Notes: a model not told the origin generated them from the letters alone. Shown: positions 16,504-23,932, counted from the first letter of the stretch. The stretch is DNA of 33,825 nt from Candidatus Thalassarchaeum betae (GCA_022448665.1 JAKUUO010000012.1:7305-41129), one strand, 5' to 3'. Numbers and translations are program-made.

Positions 16504-17838
16504 TCAATCCAGATAGATGCTCTGAAGATTGGTTGGTAAGTGGACCTTGGTTTCCTTTCCAATTTCAGCGGAAAGGGCGTCTCGGCCCTCTTCGTCGGCA
16601 TGGAAAATAACAACATGTCTGGGTGCGCACCCACGCGCGAAGGAAGAGAGTTCGACCTGGCCGCCGTGATTGGAGAGGGAGAATTGGTTGACTTCCAGTT
16701 CAACGGGAGTGATGTTACCGAAGATGCGGAGTTTCTTCTCATCAAGTAGTAGGCGACCGCCTGTTCCCTCTGCTTGGTACCCGGTCAGGAGGATGCCGTT
16801 AGACATGTCGTGACGAAGTCGGTTGAGATACCAAATCACCGGGCCGCCCTCGAGCATGCCGCTCGTTGTCACTATCACATCAGCGTCGAGGGCTTTCTTC
16901 CGATCGGATTTGCTTGAAACCCGTCGGCACCATCTCCATGTCTTCTGCAGTTCAGCTGGCTCGTGTATGAATTCTGGATGTTTCAACCAATCTAATGTTA
17001 CCCTGGTGCCCATCCCGTCGTAGTGGACCTCTAGATTCGGTGCCTCCCTGTGTAGGATACGGAGGATGTCCTGGCCCCTTCCCGAAGCAAAGGCTGGGAT
17101 CAGGGCGGTCCCCCCTCGGTTTACAATGGACTGCACTCTTCTGGCAAATCTTTCCTCTTCCTTAACTCGAGAGGGGTGGATGCGGTTCCCGTACGTACCC
17201 TCGAGAAATAGGATATCGCAGTCAACTGGAGTGGCCCCTAACACGTTCGGACTGTCCCTTGTATCCATATCCCCGCTCCACAGGACGGTCAACTCAGGGG
17301 TGATGATCTCTATCATCACCGCCCCTGGTATGTGACCGGCCCGATGAAACCGGCATTTCCATGCTCCGATCTCGAACCACTCACCCAAATCATGAGTCAC
17401 CCAAGACTGCAGTGCTTCCTCCAGATCTCTCCGATCCCAAGCTAGGGGGTAGCCTTCTATGCTGGAGACTTTGTAGGTGTCTGCCCACATGATCTCAGAA
17501 ACTTTTGCAGTCAAAGCGGAGCCATGAAGCGTCGTTCCTAGATGCCCTACAAGCCAAGGCGCCATGCCAATATGATCGACATGTGAATGCGTTATGATTG
17601 CATGTTCCACTTGAGGGCACTCCGCGGGGTACTTTGGCGGTCTTGATGGAGCTAATCCATAATCGATGAGCAGCCTGGTGCCCGTTCTATCCTCTAAGAT
17701 ACAACCCACATTGCCGACCTCATCACCCCCACCAAGGAAAAACACCCTAAGACCGGACTCTACAGGATCCTCTGGATATGGACTAGTGCGACCGGGTGTG
17801 TAGAGCACCATGGGGGGTCCCTGACGGTCATCTCTCAT
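16504..17838 (-). CDS. Beta-CASP metallo-beta-lactamase ribonuclease (aCPSF2-like)
   Basis: 444 residues. The metal site is visible as THSHVDH (H84, H86, D88, H89), the histidine of RAGHIPGA (H168) and the aspartate of WSGDMDT (D190). The beta-CASP part has LEGTYG, AFASGRGQ, TTSGMLEGGP, LTGYQAEGTGGR and FSLSNHGGQ in order. There is no N-terminal KH region, so it fits the shorter archaeal aCPSF2 type rather than aCPSF1 (FttA), which terminates transcription. It should be a zinc-dependent endo/5'-3' exoribonuclease in RNA processing. ATG 17838 is used; M10 at 17811 is possible. It lies 94 bases upstream of the purine permease on the same strand and is divergent from the ferredoxin gene. Confidence 0.9.
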   Translation of the reverse strand: MRDDRQGPPMVLYTPGRTSPYPEDPVESGLRVFFLGGGDEVGNVGCILEDRTGTRLLIDYGLAPSRPPKYPAECPQVEHAIITHSHVDHIGMAPWLVGHLGTTLHGSALTAKVSEIMWADTYKVSSIEGYPLAWDRRDLEEALQSWVTHDLGEWFEIGAWKCRFHRAGHIPGAVMIEIITPELTVLWSGDMDTRDSPNVLGATPVDCDILFLEGTYGNRIHPSRVKEEERFARRVQSIVNRGGTALIPAFASGRGQDILRILHREAPNLEVHYDGMGTRVTLDWLKHPEFIHEPAELQKTWRWCRRVSSKSDRKKALDADVIVTTSGMLEGGPVIWYLNRLRHDMSNGILLTGYQAEGTGGRLLLDEKKLRIFGNITPVELEVNQFSLSNHGGQVELSSFARGCAPRHVVIFHADEEGRDALSAEIGKETKVHLPTNLQSIYLD

Positions 17839-18064
17839 CAGGCAACCGGAGGAAGCCCTTCCTTTCTAGTGGAAAGACGTCTTATTCAATTGGTAACTCC
17901 AGACATTCAACTCAACTGTTATTGACTAGAGGAGTAATAATTTGATTGGCCATCGAAAATCAGCTTGAGAAACAGTCTTTCATCGAATGGTATCTTTTGA
18001 TTTGACTTCGAATGGAAATTATGGGGTAGGGCACTATTTGAGTGGGTGGAAACCTGAGGAATCC

Positions 18065-18280
18065 ATGGGGAGGGTCGCTGACCACATCTTCGTGGTGGAT
18101 GAAGATCGATGTTTTGGCTGCGCGGCCTGTGTCGCACTATGCCCTGTCGATGCATTACGTTTGGAAGGAGTGATGGTCTATGTGGATGAACCAGGTTGTA
18201 CACATTGCGAGCTCTGTATACCAGCCTGCCCGGTTTTTGCGTTGGATATTGTAAGGAATAGTATGGTGGTGAGTGGGTGA
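18065..18280 (+). CDS. Small 2[4Fe-4S] ferredoxin
   Basis: 71 residues from the chosen start. Two cluster motifs are complete: CFGCAACVALCP and CTHCELCIPACP, each C-x2-C-x2-C-x3-C-P, so it should carry two [4Fe-4S] clusters and act as a soluble electron carrier. I chose ATG 18065 because GAGGA lies 5 bases upstream and because it gives a typical length and N-terminus. An in-frame ATG at 17987 would add 26 residues of unfamiliar sequence and has no ribosome binding site. Its stop overlaps the next start (TGATG), so the two are translationally coupled. GGGP synthase follows, and archaeal geranylgeranyl reductases can draw on ferredoxins, which suggests a lipid role, though this is inferred from position. 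Confidence 0.85.
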   Translation: MGRVADHIFVVDEDRCFGCAACVALCPVDALRLEGVMVYVDEPGCTHCELCIPACPVFALDIVRNSMVVSG

Positions 18281-18687
18281 TGCGTGTGGCGATCTTAGGT
18301 ACATCTATGTCGGCGTTGGAATACGCCCACAACACTCTCGACAAAACCCCATCAGCCCGAATCACTCTGTATACAGAGGATGCTGAGGTGGGATTTCCAG
18401 AGACACCGGTCTCGGAAGAGTTGGTGTTGAGTGAGGTAATGGATTCCATCCCTAGTAATTGGTACAGCTCGATCCCAGATGGGATTGATTGGAACATCCC
18501 TTCAACGAGCGCAAGCTCCTGGCTTTCCAAAAGCATGGCGATCCGCCTTGCCTCCAGGGGAGGGCGATTCCTCCTCCGCACCATCATCCTCAACATTGAC
18601 GAGGACCGCCAAGAGGTCTCATTTCGAGGCGGAGGCTCGGCTCCTTTTGGGGTGGACGAGTATGATGAGCTGCAAGATTTTCGATAA
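18280..18687 (+). CDS. Short Rossmann-like protein coupled to ferredoxin, function unknown
   Basis: 135 residues, beginning at the ATG that shares a base with the ferredoxin stop. The opening MRVAILGTSMSALEYA followed by a second strand ARITLYTED looks like the first beta-alpha-beta unit of a nucleotide-binding fold, but the glycine-rich loop is G-T-S-M-S-A rather than GxGxxG. A later stretch (LSKSMAIRLASRGGRFLLRT) looks like a helix-strand unit. It is too short for a complete flavoprotein and could be a remnant or a small partner subunit of one. No frame continuation is found after the stop at 18687. I do not recognise a family with confidence. The tight coupling to ferredoxin suggests a redox role. 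Confidence 0.6.
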   Translation: MRVAILGTSMSALEYAHNTLDKTPSARITLYTEDAEVGFPETPVSEELVLSEVMDSIPSNWYSSIPDGIDWNIPSTSASSWLSKSMAIRLASRGGRFLLRTIILNIDEDRQEVSFRGGGSAPFGVDEYDELQDFR

Positions 18688-18693
18688 GGTCGA

Positions 18694-18720
18694 TCCTAAG
18701 TTATGCGACTGACTTTAGGA
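18694..18720 (+). terminator. Weak hairpin after the ferredoxin pair
   Basis: Inverted repeat TCCTAA (18694-18699) and TTAGGA (18715-18720) with a 15-base loop, 6 bases past the stop of the short Rossmann-like gene and 32 before the GGGP synthase start. The stem is short and has no T-run, so a terminator role is only possible. Confidence 0.25.
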
Positions 18721-18752
18721 CAACTCCCTAGCAAATGGTGTGAAAGCCTTAG

Positions 18753-19592
18753 ATGGGAAACTCAGGACGGCGGTTTGTGAGTGATATGCCTGAACAGCTC
18801 TCGGAGTATGTCTGCCGTCCTGGCACAGGGACACGCCACGCCATCCTCATCGACCCCGCAGATCAGAGCCCAGAGGTTGCCGCTAAGAGGTGCGTAGCCG
18901 CTGTGTCGGCCGGAAGTGGGATGATACTAGTCGGGGGCTCCACTGGGACGGATATGGACAACGTCCATGACACCATCGTGGCGATACGTGAGGCACTGGA
19001 ACTGATCACATGGGCCTCTAGTCAGGACTCCAATCTCAATGGGAGTGAGTGGCATGTCCCAATAGTCCTGTTTCCTCAAGGAGCAGGGGCCCTTTCCCCA
19101 GCCGCAGACGGAATCACATTCATGATGCTGATGAACAGCACCTCCCCACGGTTCCTGATCGAGGAGCAGACCGAGGGCGCCCCCTTCATCAAAGAGGCCG
19201 GGATTGAGACACTGCCGATGGGTTACGTCATCTGCGCTCCGGGCGGGCGGGCCGGGCAAGTCGGTCAGGCCACCCTCATCGAAGCCGATGACGAGCAACG
19301 GGTCAAGGCCTATGCGATGGCGGCGGAGTCGTACGGGTTCCGGATGTTCTACCTCGAGGCAGGCAGCGGGGCCTCTTACCCCGTCGGGCAGAACCTGATA
19401 CGCAGCGCTCGGGAGGCGTGCGACCTCACTCTGGTCGTAGGAGGAGGGATTCGTGATGGCAAGACCGCAAGACTCGCTGCAGATGCCGGCGCTGACTGGA
19501 TTATAACCGGCAACTTGTCGGAGGAGTTCGACGATGCCGACGAACTGCAGCGCGTCCTCAGTCAGTTCATCAACGAGATGAATGGCGGTTAA
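18753..19592 (+). CDS. Geranylgeranylglyceryl phosphate synthase
   Basis: 279 residues, a TIM-barrel prenyltransferase. LIDPADQSP at 32-40, VGGSTG at 60-65, FYLEAGSGA near 199-207 and VVGGGIRDG at 228-236 are the phosphate, glycerol-1-phosphate and prenyl-site signatures. It joins geranylgeranyl diphosphate to sn-glycerol-1-phosphate, the first committed step of archaeal ether lipids, at the membrane surface. It is longer than the ~230-250 typical, with an insertion near residues 90-105. ATG 18753 is used; M12 at 18786 also fits family N-termini. It follows the ferredoxin pair on the same strand. Its TAA overlaps the convergent stop of the coiled-coil gene (TTAA). This is strong evidence that the window is archaeal. 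Confidence 0.95.
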   Translation: MGNSGRRFVSDMPEQLSEYVCRPGTGTRHAILIDPADQSPEVAAKRCVAAVSAGSGMILVGGSTGTDMDNVHDTIVAIREALELITWASSQDSNLNGSEWHVPIVLFPQGAGALSPAADGITFMMLMNSTSPRFLIEEQTEGAPFIKEAGIETLPMGYVICAPGGRAGQVGQATLIEADDEQRVKAYAMAAESYGFRMFYLEAGSGASYPVGQNLIRSAREACDLTLVVGGGIRDGKTARLAADAGADWIITGNLSEEFDDADELQRVLSQFINEMNGG

Positions 19593-20056
19593 CCCTCTTC
19601 GAGCTGTGAGACGAGACGATCGAGTTGGGCCTCCATATCGAGTATGAGCATCATCTGCTCTTCCTCACTACGAAGCAGACGAACGTTCTCCTCTTGCAAC
19701 TCCTTCACCCGTCCTTGACCAACACCCTCCTCAAGATCTCCTCGTCTGCGCCGCTCATTCTCTAGCAAACCCTCCATCTGGGCAATCCTCGCGTTAGCAA
19801 CCCTGAGCGCCTCTTCCAATTCCGCGACCCTACCACGCAGCGACCCATCATCCCCTTGGTCAACCAATTCCATCTCGAGCGCCCGCACCCGCTGTCGGGA
19901 GAGAGCAAGATCCTCCTCGACTCGTACAAGATCATCCCAACGAGAGATGACCTCTTCAACGAGGCGTTCTGGAGGGACATCTGAGAGCCTAGCTGCCACA
20001 TCAGGCGTGCCTTCCGCCTCGGCGTCCTGACCTTGAATACCTTCAGTCACATCCAA
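19589..20056 (-). CDS. Coiled-coil protein, function unknown
   Basis: 155 residues, mostly Glu, Leu, Arg and Gln in heptad-like spacing from about residue 30 to the end (for example RVRALEMELVDQ, LRVANARIAQMEGLL, LQEENVRLLRSEEEQ). It is predicted to be one long coiled coil broken near residue 68 (DQGDDG) with a disordered acidic N-terminus. No membrane segment or domain is seen. A stop codon lies in frame just before the first TTG (20056), so the start is that TTG or the GTG at 20050. It is divergent from the ribosomal protein LX gene and converges on GGGP synthase with a 4-base overlap. Its function cannot be inferred. Confidence 0.65.
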   Translation of the reverse strand: MDVTEGIQGQDAEAEGTPDVAARLSDVPPERLVEEVISRWDDLVRVEEDLALSRQRVRALEMELVDQGDDGSLRGRVAELEEALRVANARIAQMEGLLENERRRRGDLEEGVGQGRVKELQEENVRLLRSEEEQMMLILDMEAQLDRLVSQLEEG

Positions 20057-20059
20057 TCA

Positions 20060-20078
20060 TCAAGCATCTTCAAGCATC
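20060..20078. repeat. Short tandem direct repeat upstream of the coiled-coil gene
   Basis: TCAAGCATC occurs at 20060-20068 and again at 20070-20078, a period of 10 bases (one helical turn), in the divergent region between the coiled-coil and LX genes. It could be a regulator site or chance. Confidence 0.35.
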
Positions 20079-20156
20079 CACTCTTGAACCTTGAGGGCGT
20101 TGCCCCAGCCGTTGTAGCCGAATGGACCCAAATCACTTCGCGCCACACTCGTCGTG

Positions 20157-20163
20157 TTTATAT
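20157..20163 (+). promoter_or_regulatory. Archaeal TATA box for ribosomal protein LX (leaderless transcript)
   Basis: TTTATAT is centred 27 bases before the ATG at 20187 in otherwise GC-rich sequence. In archaea the TATA box lies about 26-27 bases before transcription start, so the mRNA probably begins at or next to the start codon. No Shine-Dalgarno site is present, in keeping with a leaderless mRNA. Confidence 0.65.
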
Positions 20164-20186
20164 CGAGACCGCAGGTGGCCCGCGCG

Positions 20187-20414
20187 ATGAAGGCCTATCG
20201 CGCGAGGGGTAGTTTCTCTTATGGGAAGAATTCACAAGAATTCTCACTCGATATCGTCGCAGCTGACGAGGACGACGCCTGGCATCGAATCTACTCGAAT
20301 TTCGGTAGCCGCCATGGGGTCCCCCGCCGATTCATCAAAGTAGACTCACTTGTGGAAATCGATCCTTCAGATTCCACAGCCCCGGTTGTGGTTGCCCACT
20401 TCCGAGATGACTGA
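20187..20414 (+). CDS. rplX: Large-subunit ribosomal protein LX (L18Ae)
   Basis: 75 residues starting MKAYRARGSFSYGKN, matching the short archaeal LX/L18Ae proteins that begin with a basic strand and continue with FSLDIVAADEDDAWHRIYSNFGSRH. It corresponds to part of eukaryotic ribosomal protein L18a/eL20 and is found only in archaea and eukaryotes. An upstream in-frame GTG at 20154 would add 11 residues, but that segment contains the TATA box, so the ATG is preferred. It stands alone on the plus strand, 54 bases before the first sulfotransferase. The gene symbol follows archaeal usage for LX and must not be confused with bacterial rplX (uL24). Confidence 0.85.
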   Translation: MKAYRARGSFSYGKNSQEFSLDIVAADEDDAWHRIYSNFGSRHGVPRRFIKVDSLVEIDPSDSTAPVVVAHFRDD

Positions 20415-20468
20415 GCCACCCGCGGCGTTCAAGTCTGAAACCACCACCCGCATTTCCGAGGATTAGGC

Positions 20469-21398
20469 ATGCACAGGTTTCACCCCGCTCCGAATCTCCT
20501 ACTCATAGGAGGCCCTAAGACCGGCACAACCTCATTGATGCATTGGCTCAGCATTCAGGACGACATCCATCATCCATGGCCCAACGAGAGCCACTTCTTG
20601 ATGGCCGGGGCCGCGGAGTTTCCAACCTCCCCCCTTCATCCAAAAGGGACGGCCATTCTTGCCCCCCACGCGGATTTGGATGGAACCGAGGAGCACAAGT
20701 GGGTTCTCGACAAGTCCGCCTTCCACATATACTCAGAGAGGGCTCTGGAGGCTGTTCGCGACCATCTCCCCGAAGCGAGAATAATCATCACACTGCGTCA
20801 CCCTATCGATCTGATGCTCAGCATGCATCAGGAGCACCGCAAACGCCTCGTCGACTACACGATTGAGCAGGACGCGATGATCGAGTTGGCGAGGGCGCAG
20901 TCCTTCGAGCCCGATGAGGACGCCCCAGAAACCTACAGCTTCCTGCGATTCCCACGTCTGAAGGAACCGACCATACGCTGGACGGAAACCCTCGGAGACC
21001 GAGTCAGGGTGATTCCCTTCTCTTCGATCAAGGACAACCCCCTGCGAACGGTCAACACCCTGCTGAACTGGCTCGAACTCCCTGAGATGCCGACCGATAC
21101 GGAGCTCCCCCGGCATAACGAGAGCGGAGGGATGAATCAATCGGCCTGGGCAAGGGTGCTTCGAGAACCACCCGGCTGGCTGGCCTCGCTTGCAAAACTC
21201 CTGTTACCGACCAAGGGACTGCGCCGAGCGGTATTGGATCCGATACGCGCGCCAGGCTTCAAGCCGAAACCGTACAAGAGGCCGGCATTAAGCGAACAGA
21301 CCCGGAAGGAGCTGGAGACAGCGTTCGCCGAAGAGATAGAGTTCCAAGCAAACCTATCACAGTATATCGACACCAGCCTAATCATCGACGGGCAGTAG
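20469..21398 (+). CDS. PAPS-dependent sulfotransferase, first copy
   Basis: 309 residues. The 5'-phosphosulfate loop GGPKTGTTS is at 14-22 and the 3'-phosphate motif ITLRHPIDLMLSMHQEH follows near 107 with R110 and S118 in the expected spacing. This is the Sulfotransfer family fold, which moves sulfate from PAPS to an alcohol or amine of a carbohydrate, lipid or protein. No signal peptide is seen, so it acts in the cytosol or at the membrane face. The basic, proline-containing segment near residues 260-275 could contact membrane. GAGGAT lies 6 bases before ATG 20469. It shares the region with a second sulfotransferase and an APS kinase. The acceptor is unknown. Confidence 0.88.
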   Translation: MHRFHPAPNLLLIGGPKTGTTSLMHWLSIQDDIHHPWPNESHFLMAGAAEFPTSPLHPKGTAILAPHADLDGTEEHKWVLDKSAFHIYSERALEAVRDHLPEARIIITLRHPIDLMLSMHQEHRKRLVDYTIEQDAMIELARAQSFEPDEDAPETYSFLRFPRLKEPTIRWTETLGDRVRVIPFSSIKDNPLRTVNTLLNWLELPEMPTDTELPRHNESGGMNQSAWARVLREPPGWLASLAKLLLPTKGLRRAVLDPIRAPGFKPKPYKRPALSEQTRKELETAFAEEIEFQANLSQYIDTSLIIDGQ

Positions 21399-21462
21399 AA
21401 GCGAGTCCCGCTATGACGCAGACGCGCAACGGTGAAAGGAGAGCCACAGGAGCGGGATTGTG

Positions 21463-22014
21463 ATGAAGAAGCAACTCATGCGTCAGTACTGGCGAATTCA
21501 GCAGAGCCAGACACTCATCTCAATGGCCTTCTGGTGTGCCACACTGACACTCCTGATTTGGCCATATGTCAGTTGGAGGTTCGATCCCAACGCCACTATC
21601 GGGGGCATCCAGACGACCTACTGGGGCCTCTTCAGCATCAGCGCCACCGTCCTCCTCCTCGTCCTCCTCATCGGTCGGGTGTATGACGCCACCTTGGGCC
21701 TCTGGCGAGAGCACCTTACTGTGGTTCAGGAACGCAACCCGTTCACGACCTACAAACTGAACGCCCCCTTCGGAATCCTCCTCGCTCAGACAAACGCCAT
21801 CCTTCGTCGCATGGATCCAGAAGATGAGGAGATTCAGAGACACTGCGACTTCATCGATCGTTGGCTGGAATGGAACTCCCGAGAGGAGATATGGGCTCGT
21901 ACCATGTCTTCTTGGAAGAACATCGTAGGTGAGGAAGACCCCTTCCTGTTCCACCTCGACAGTGATTCCCACGACAAACTCTCAACGGCTGCCGATGAGT
22001 TGCAGGACTACTGA
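21463..22014 (+). CDS. Two-helix membrane protein between sulfotransferases, function unknown
   Basis: 183 residues. Two hydrophobic helices at about 17-38 and 54-75 enclose a short polar loop with an N-glycosylation-like NAT, and are followed by a ~105-residue soluble domain rich in Glu, Asp, Arg and Trp. No enzyme motif is recognised. The start is the second codon of GTG-ATG, at ATG 21463. By the positive-inside rule both the N-terminus and the soluble domain should be cytosolic. It is on the same strand as the first sulfotransferase, 64 bases away, and its last 7 bases overlap the convergent end of the second one. A scaffold or membrane recruiter for the sulfotransferases is one possibility, but no motif supports it. 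Confidence 0.7.
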   Translation: MKKQLMRQYWRIQQSQTLISMAFWCATLTLLIWPYVSWRFDPNATIGGIQTTYWGLFSISATVLLLVLLIGRVYDATLGLWREHLTVVQERNPFTTYKLNAPFGILLAQTNAILRRMDPEDEEIQRHCDFIDRWLEWNSREEIWARTMSSWKNIVGEEDPFLFHLDSDSHDKLSTAADELQDY

Positions 22015-22895
22015 AGGGACTCGCGCCAGTGTGCGGTCGAGAAGCCCGTCAAATCCTCGAGACTCTCCAGATCGTTGCGAACTTCCTCACCGAGCATCGC
22101 ATAATGCTCAGGACCAGCCTGCCTTCTGATGCTACGCGCTCGACTCAGAACCGGCATCCTGTACACATTCACCCCACGTCCCTTCAGGGCCGACACCACA
22201 GGACGTTTGATGAGATTGGGAATTAACGAGGCGGTGAACTTGAAAGCCCGTCCGAACAGAGTCAACGGCCGCCTATCCTCGGCTACGTTGGTGTTGTGCA
22301 CAGCAGCTAGATCGAACTCGTGAGACGCTAGACCGAGGTGTTCTACCACCTCCGAGAGGACATTCTCGGGATCGTCCCTCATCCTCCTAGCCTCTATGAA
22401 GAGAAAAGCACCACTACCAAAGTACTCCAGCCAACGCGTCATGCTGGCACCGTACAGTGTGTCCATGTGCAGGCGAGAGTCCGCCCAGGCCTCAGCGAAG
22501 TCGGACCAATCGGCCCCGTTCCGTTTGTCCTCCTCGGTATCGAGAATCATCCCCCAATGGCTCACAGTCCTGCTGACAGGCTCTCTCAAGCAGACTAGGA
22601 AGCGCGACTCCGGCCAATATTCCCCCACTCTAGAGGGCGCGATGGGACAGGCGAGCGCGTGGACGGAGCAGTCGATGCGCAGACCCCCCCCGTCGAAGCA
22701 GGAGGAATACCTCTCCCAATCAGGCCGGGAATCATCGCGACCGAAAGTCCCTTTGTGGGTGGCGATCTCGTTGGGTTCCTTCGGCTCGGAGACACATATC
22801 CCCGGGTGCTGCTCGAGAGCGCTGGCCAGCCAGGTAGTGCCTGATTTGGGCGCTCCGAGAAGAAAAGCACCCACCTTAGGGGCCGAGGCAGGCAT
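22008..22895 (-). CDS. PAPS-dependent sulfotransferase, second copy
   Basis: 295 residues from ATG 22895. The PAPS loop GAPKSGTTW is at 14-22, and LVCLREPVSRTVSHW carries the 3'-phosphate arginine and serine. It is only distantly related to the first copy and more like the heparan/glycolipid type with GAPKSGTTW. A GTG at 22979 would add 28 residues (including VASRAVAVS), but a TATA-like sequence at 22926-22940 lies inside that stretch and is well placed for ATG 22895. It is divergent from the APS kinase fusion gene with 109 bases between starts, and converges on the two-helix membrane protein. The acceptor is unknown; glycolipid, exopolysaccharide or surface glycan are options. Confidence 0.87.
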   Translation of the reverse strand: MPASAPKVGAFLLGAPKSGTTWLASALEQHPGICVSEPKEPNEIATHKGTFGRDDSRPDWERYSSCFDGGGLRIDCSVHALACPIAPSRVGEYWPESRFLVCLREPVSRTVSHWGMILDTEEDKRNGADWSDFAEAWADSRLHMDTLYGASMTRWLEYFGSGAFLFIEARRMRDDPENVLSEVVEHLGLASHEFDLAAVHNTNVAEDRRPLTLFGRAFKFTASLIPNLIKRPVVSALKGRGVNVYRMPVLSRARSIRRQAGPEHYAMLGEEVRNDLESLEDLTGFSTAHWRESLQ

Positions 22896-22925
22896 CAGAG
22901 ACACAGCCACGGCCCTACTGGCTAC

Positions 22926-22940
22926 GATATAGGATATACG
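22926..22940 (-). promoter_or_regulatory. Double TATA-like box for the second sulfotransferase
   Basis: On the minus strand CGTATATCCTATATC gives two overlapping TATATC boxes centred about 33-42 bases before ATG 22895. This fits a transcript start a few to ~15 bases before the ATG. Confidence 0.4.
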
Positions 22941-23004
22941 CGCCCCCGTCGGTGTGAAATAGGGAACTAGTCTCGCCACGCCCGTATCTCGTGGGGGTCA
23001 ATAG

Positions 23005-23889
23005 GTGTCTAACAGGGTAATCTGGCTCACGGGGCTCTCTGGTGCCGGAAAGACGACCATAGCCATGGCAGCGGCAGAGCGGTATGGGTGTGAGGTTCTG
23101 GATGGAGACACCATACGGGACTTCTTCTCTAACCACGACTTCAGCCACGAGGGGCGAAAGCGCCACCTCCTAGGTATAGCCCGCATGGCCAAGATGATCT
23201 CCAAGCACACCCATGTGGTTTGCTCGTTCATCACCCCCTACGAGGATGTCCGCGAGGAGATACTAGGGATTCTCCCCGACAACGCCGTCATGGTCCACAT
23301 CTCGACCTCCCTCAAGCTTTGTGAGGAGCGCGACGCCAAGGGCCTGTACGCCAAAGCGCGCTCAGGGCAGATTTCCAACTTCACCGGTATTTCCGACCCC
23401 TTCGATGAGCCGAAGTGCGCTCATATCTCGCTGGACTCGAGCGGTGAAGAGGGCAAGAGCGTCGACGATCTCGTAGACCAGTTGGCCCACTACTTTGAGA
23501 AGTCTAGGGCCGTTCTGCTCCCAGGTCGCTGGCAACCCCTCCACCTTGGCCACGAGTGGTTGATTCAGAGGGAACTCGACCAGGGCAAGAGAGTCGTGGT
23601 CGGCATCAGGGATACACCCGTCTCCGAGGCGGACCCCTTCTCAGGGGATATGCGCAAGCGCATGATAGAGCATCGATATGAGGGCGAGGACGTCGAAGCT
23701 TGGATAATGCCCGATATCGAGGCCATATCGTACGGCCGCAAGGTTGGCTATGACGTCCGAGAGACCGACGATATCCCTCCAGAGGTATTCGAGGTCTCTG
23801 CGACTGGCGTGCGCGGCGGCAACCGTGCCAACGTCTCTGCCAAGGTCATGGAATTCATGATTCAGGAAGGCATATGGGACGGCGAGTGA
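23005..23889 (+). CDS. APS kinase fused to a small HxGH nucleotidyltransferase
   Basis: 294 residues in two domains. Residues 1-168 are APS kinase (CysC): P-loop GLSGAGKTT at 10-18, DGDTIRDFFS at 33-42 and FTGISDPFDEP near 125, which phosphorylate adenylylsulfate to PAPS. Residues ~170-294 are a nucleotidyltransferase of the NMNAT/cytidylyltransferase fold: GRWQPLHLGHE with HLGH at 180-183, and SATGVR at 265-270 in the position of the I-S-x-T-x-I-R motif of archaeal NadM. ATP sulfurylase proper is far larger and has a different QxRNPxHxxH site. GTG 23005 is preceded by GGGGGT. The two sulfotransferases nearby argue that this gene supplies PAPS. Whether the second domain makes APS, or does something else, is open. 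Confidence 0.85.
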   Translation: MSNRVIWLTGLSGAGKTTIAMAAAERYGCEVLDGDTIRDFFSNHDFSHEGRKRHLLGIARMAKMISKHTHVVCSFITPYEDVREEILGILPDNAVMVHISTSLKLCEERDAKGLYAKARSGQISNFTGISDPFDEPKCAHISLDSSGEEGKSVDDLVDQLAHYFEKSRAVLLPGRWQPLHLGHEWLIQRELDQGKRVVVGIRDTPVSEADPFSGDMRKRMIEHRYEGEDVEAWIMPDIEAISYGRKVGYDVRETDDIPPEVFEVSATGVRGGNRANVSAKVMEFMIQEGIWDGE

Positions 23890-23932
23890 ACCTGCGACGG
23901 CTTCATGGGTGTCGGGCATTTCGAACAGTCCG

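Noticed and set aside
17919..18596. Minus-strand open frame of 225 codons over the ferredoxin region
   Set aside because: The plus strand encodes two intact cluster motifs; the minus translation has no recognisable feature.
22396..22932. Plus-strand open frame of 178 codons
   Set aside because: Antisense to the second sulfotransferase, whose PAPS-binding motifs are clear.
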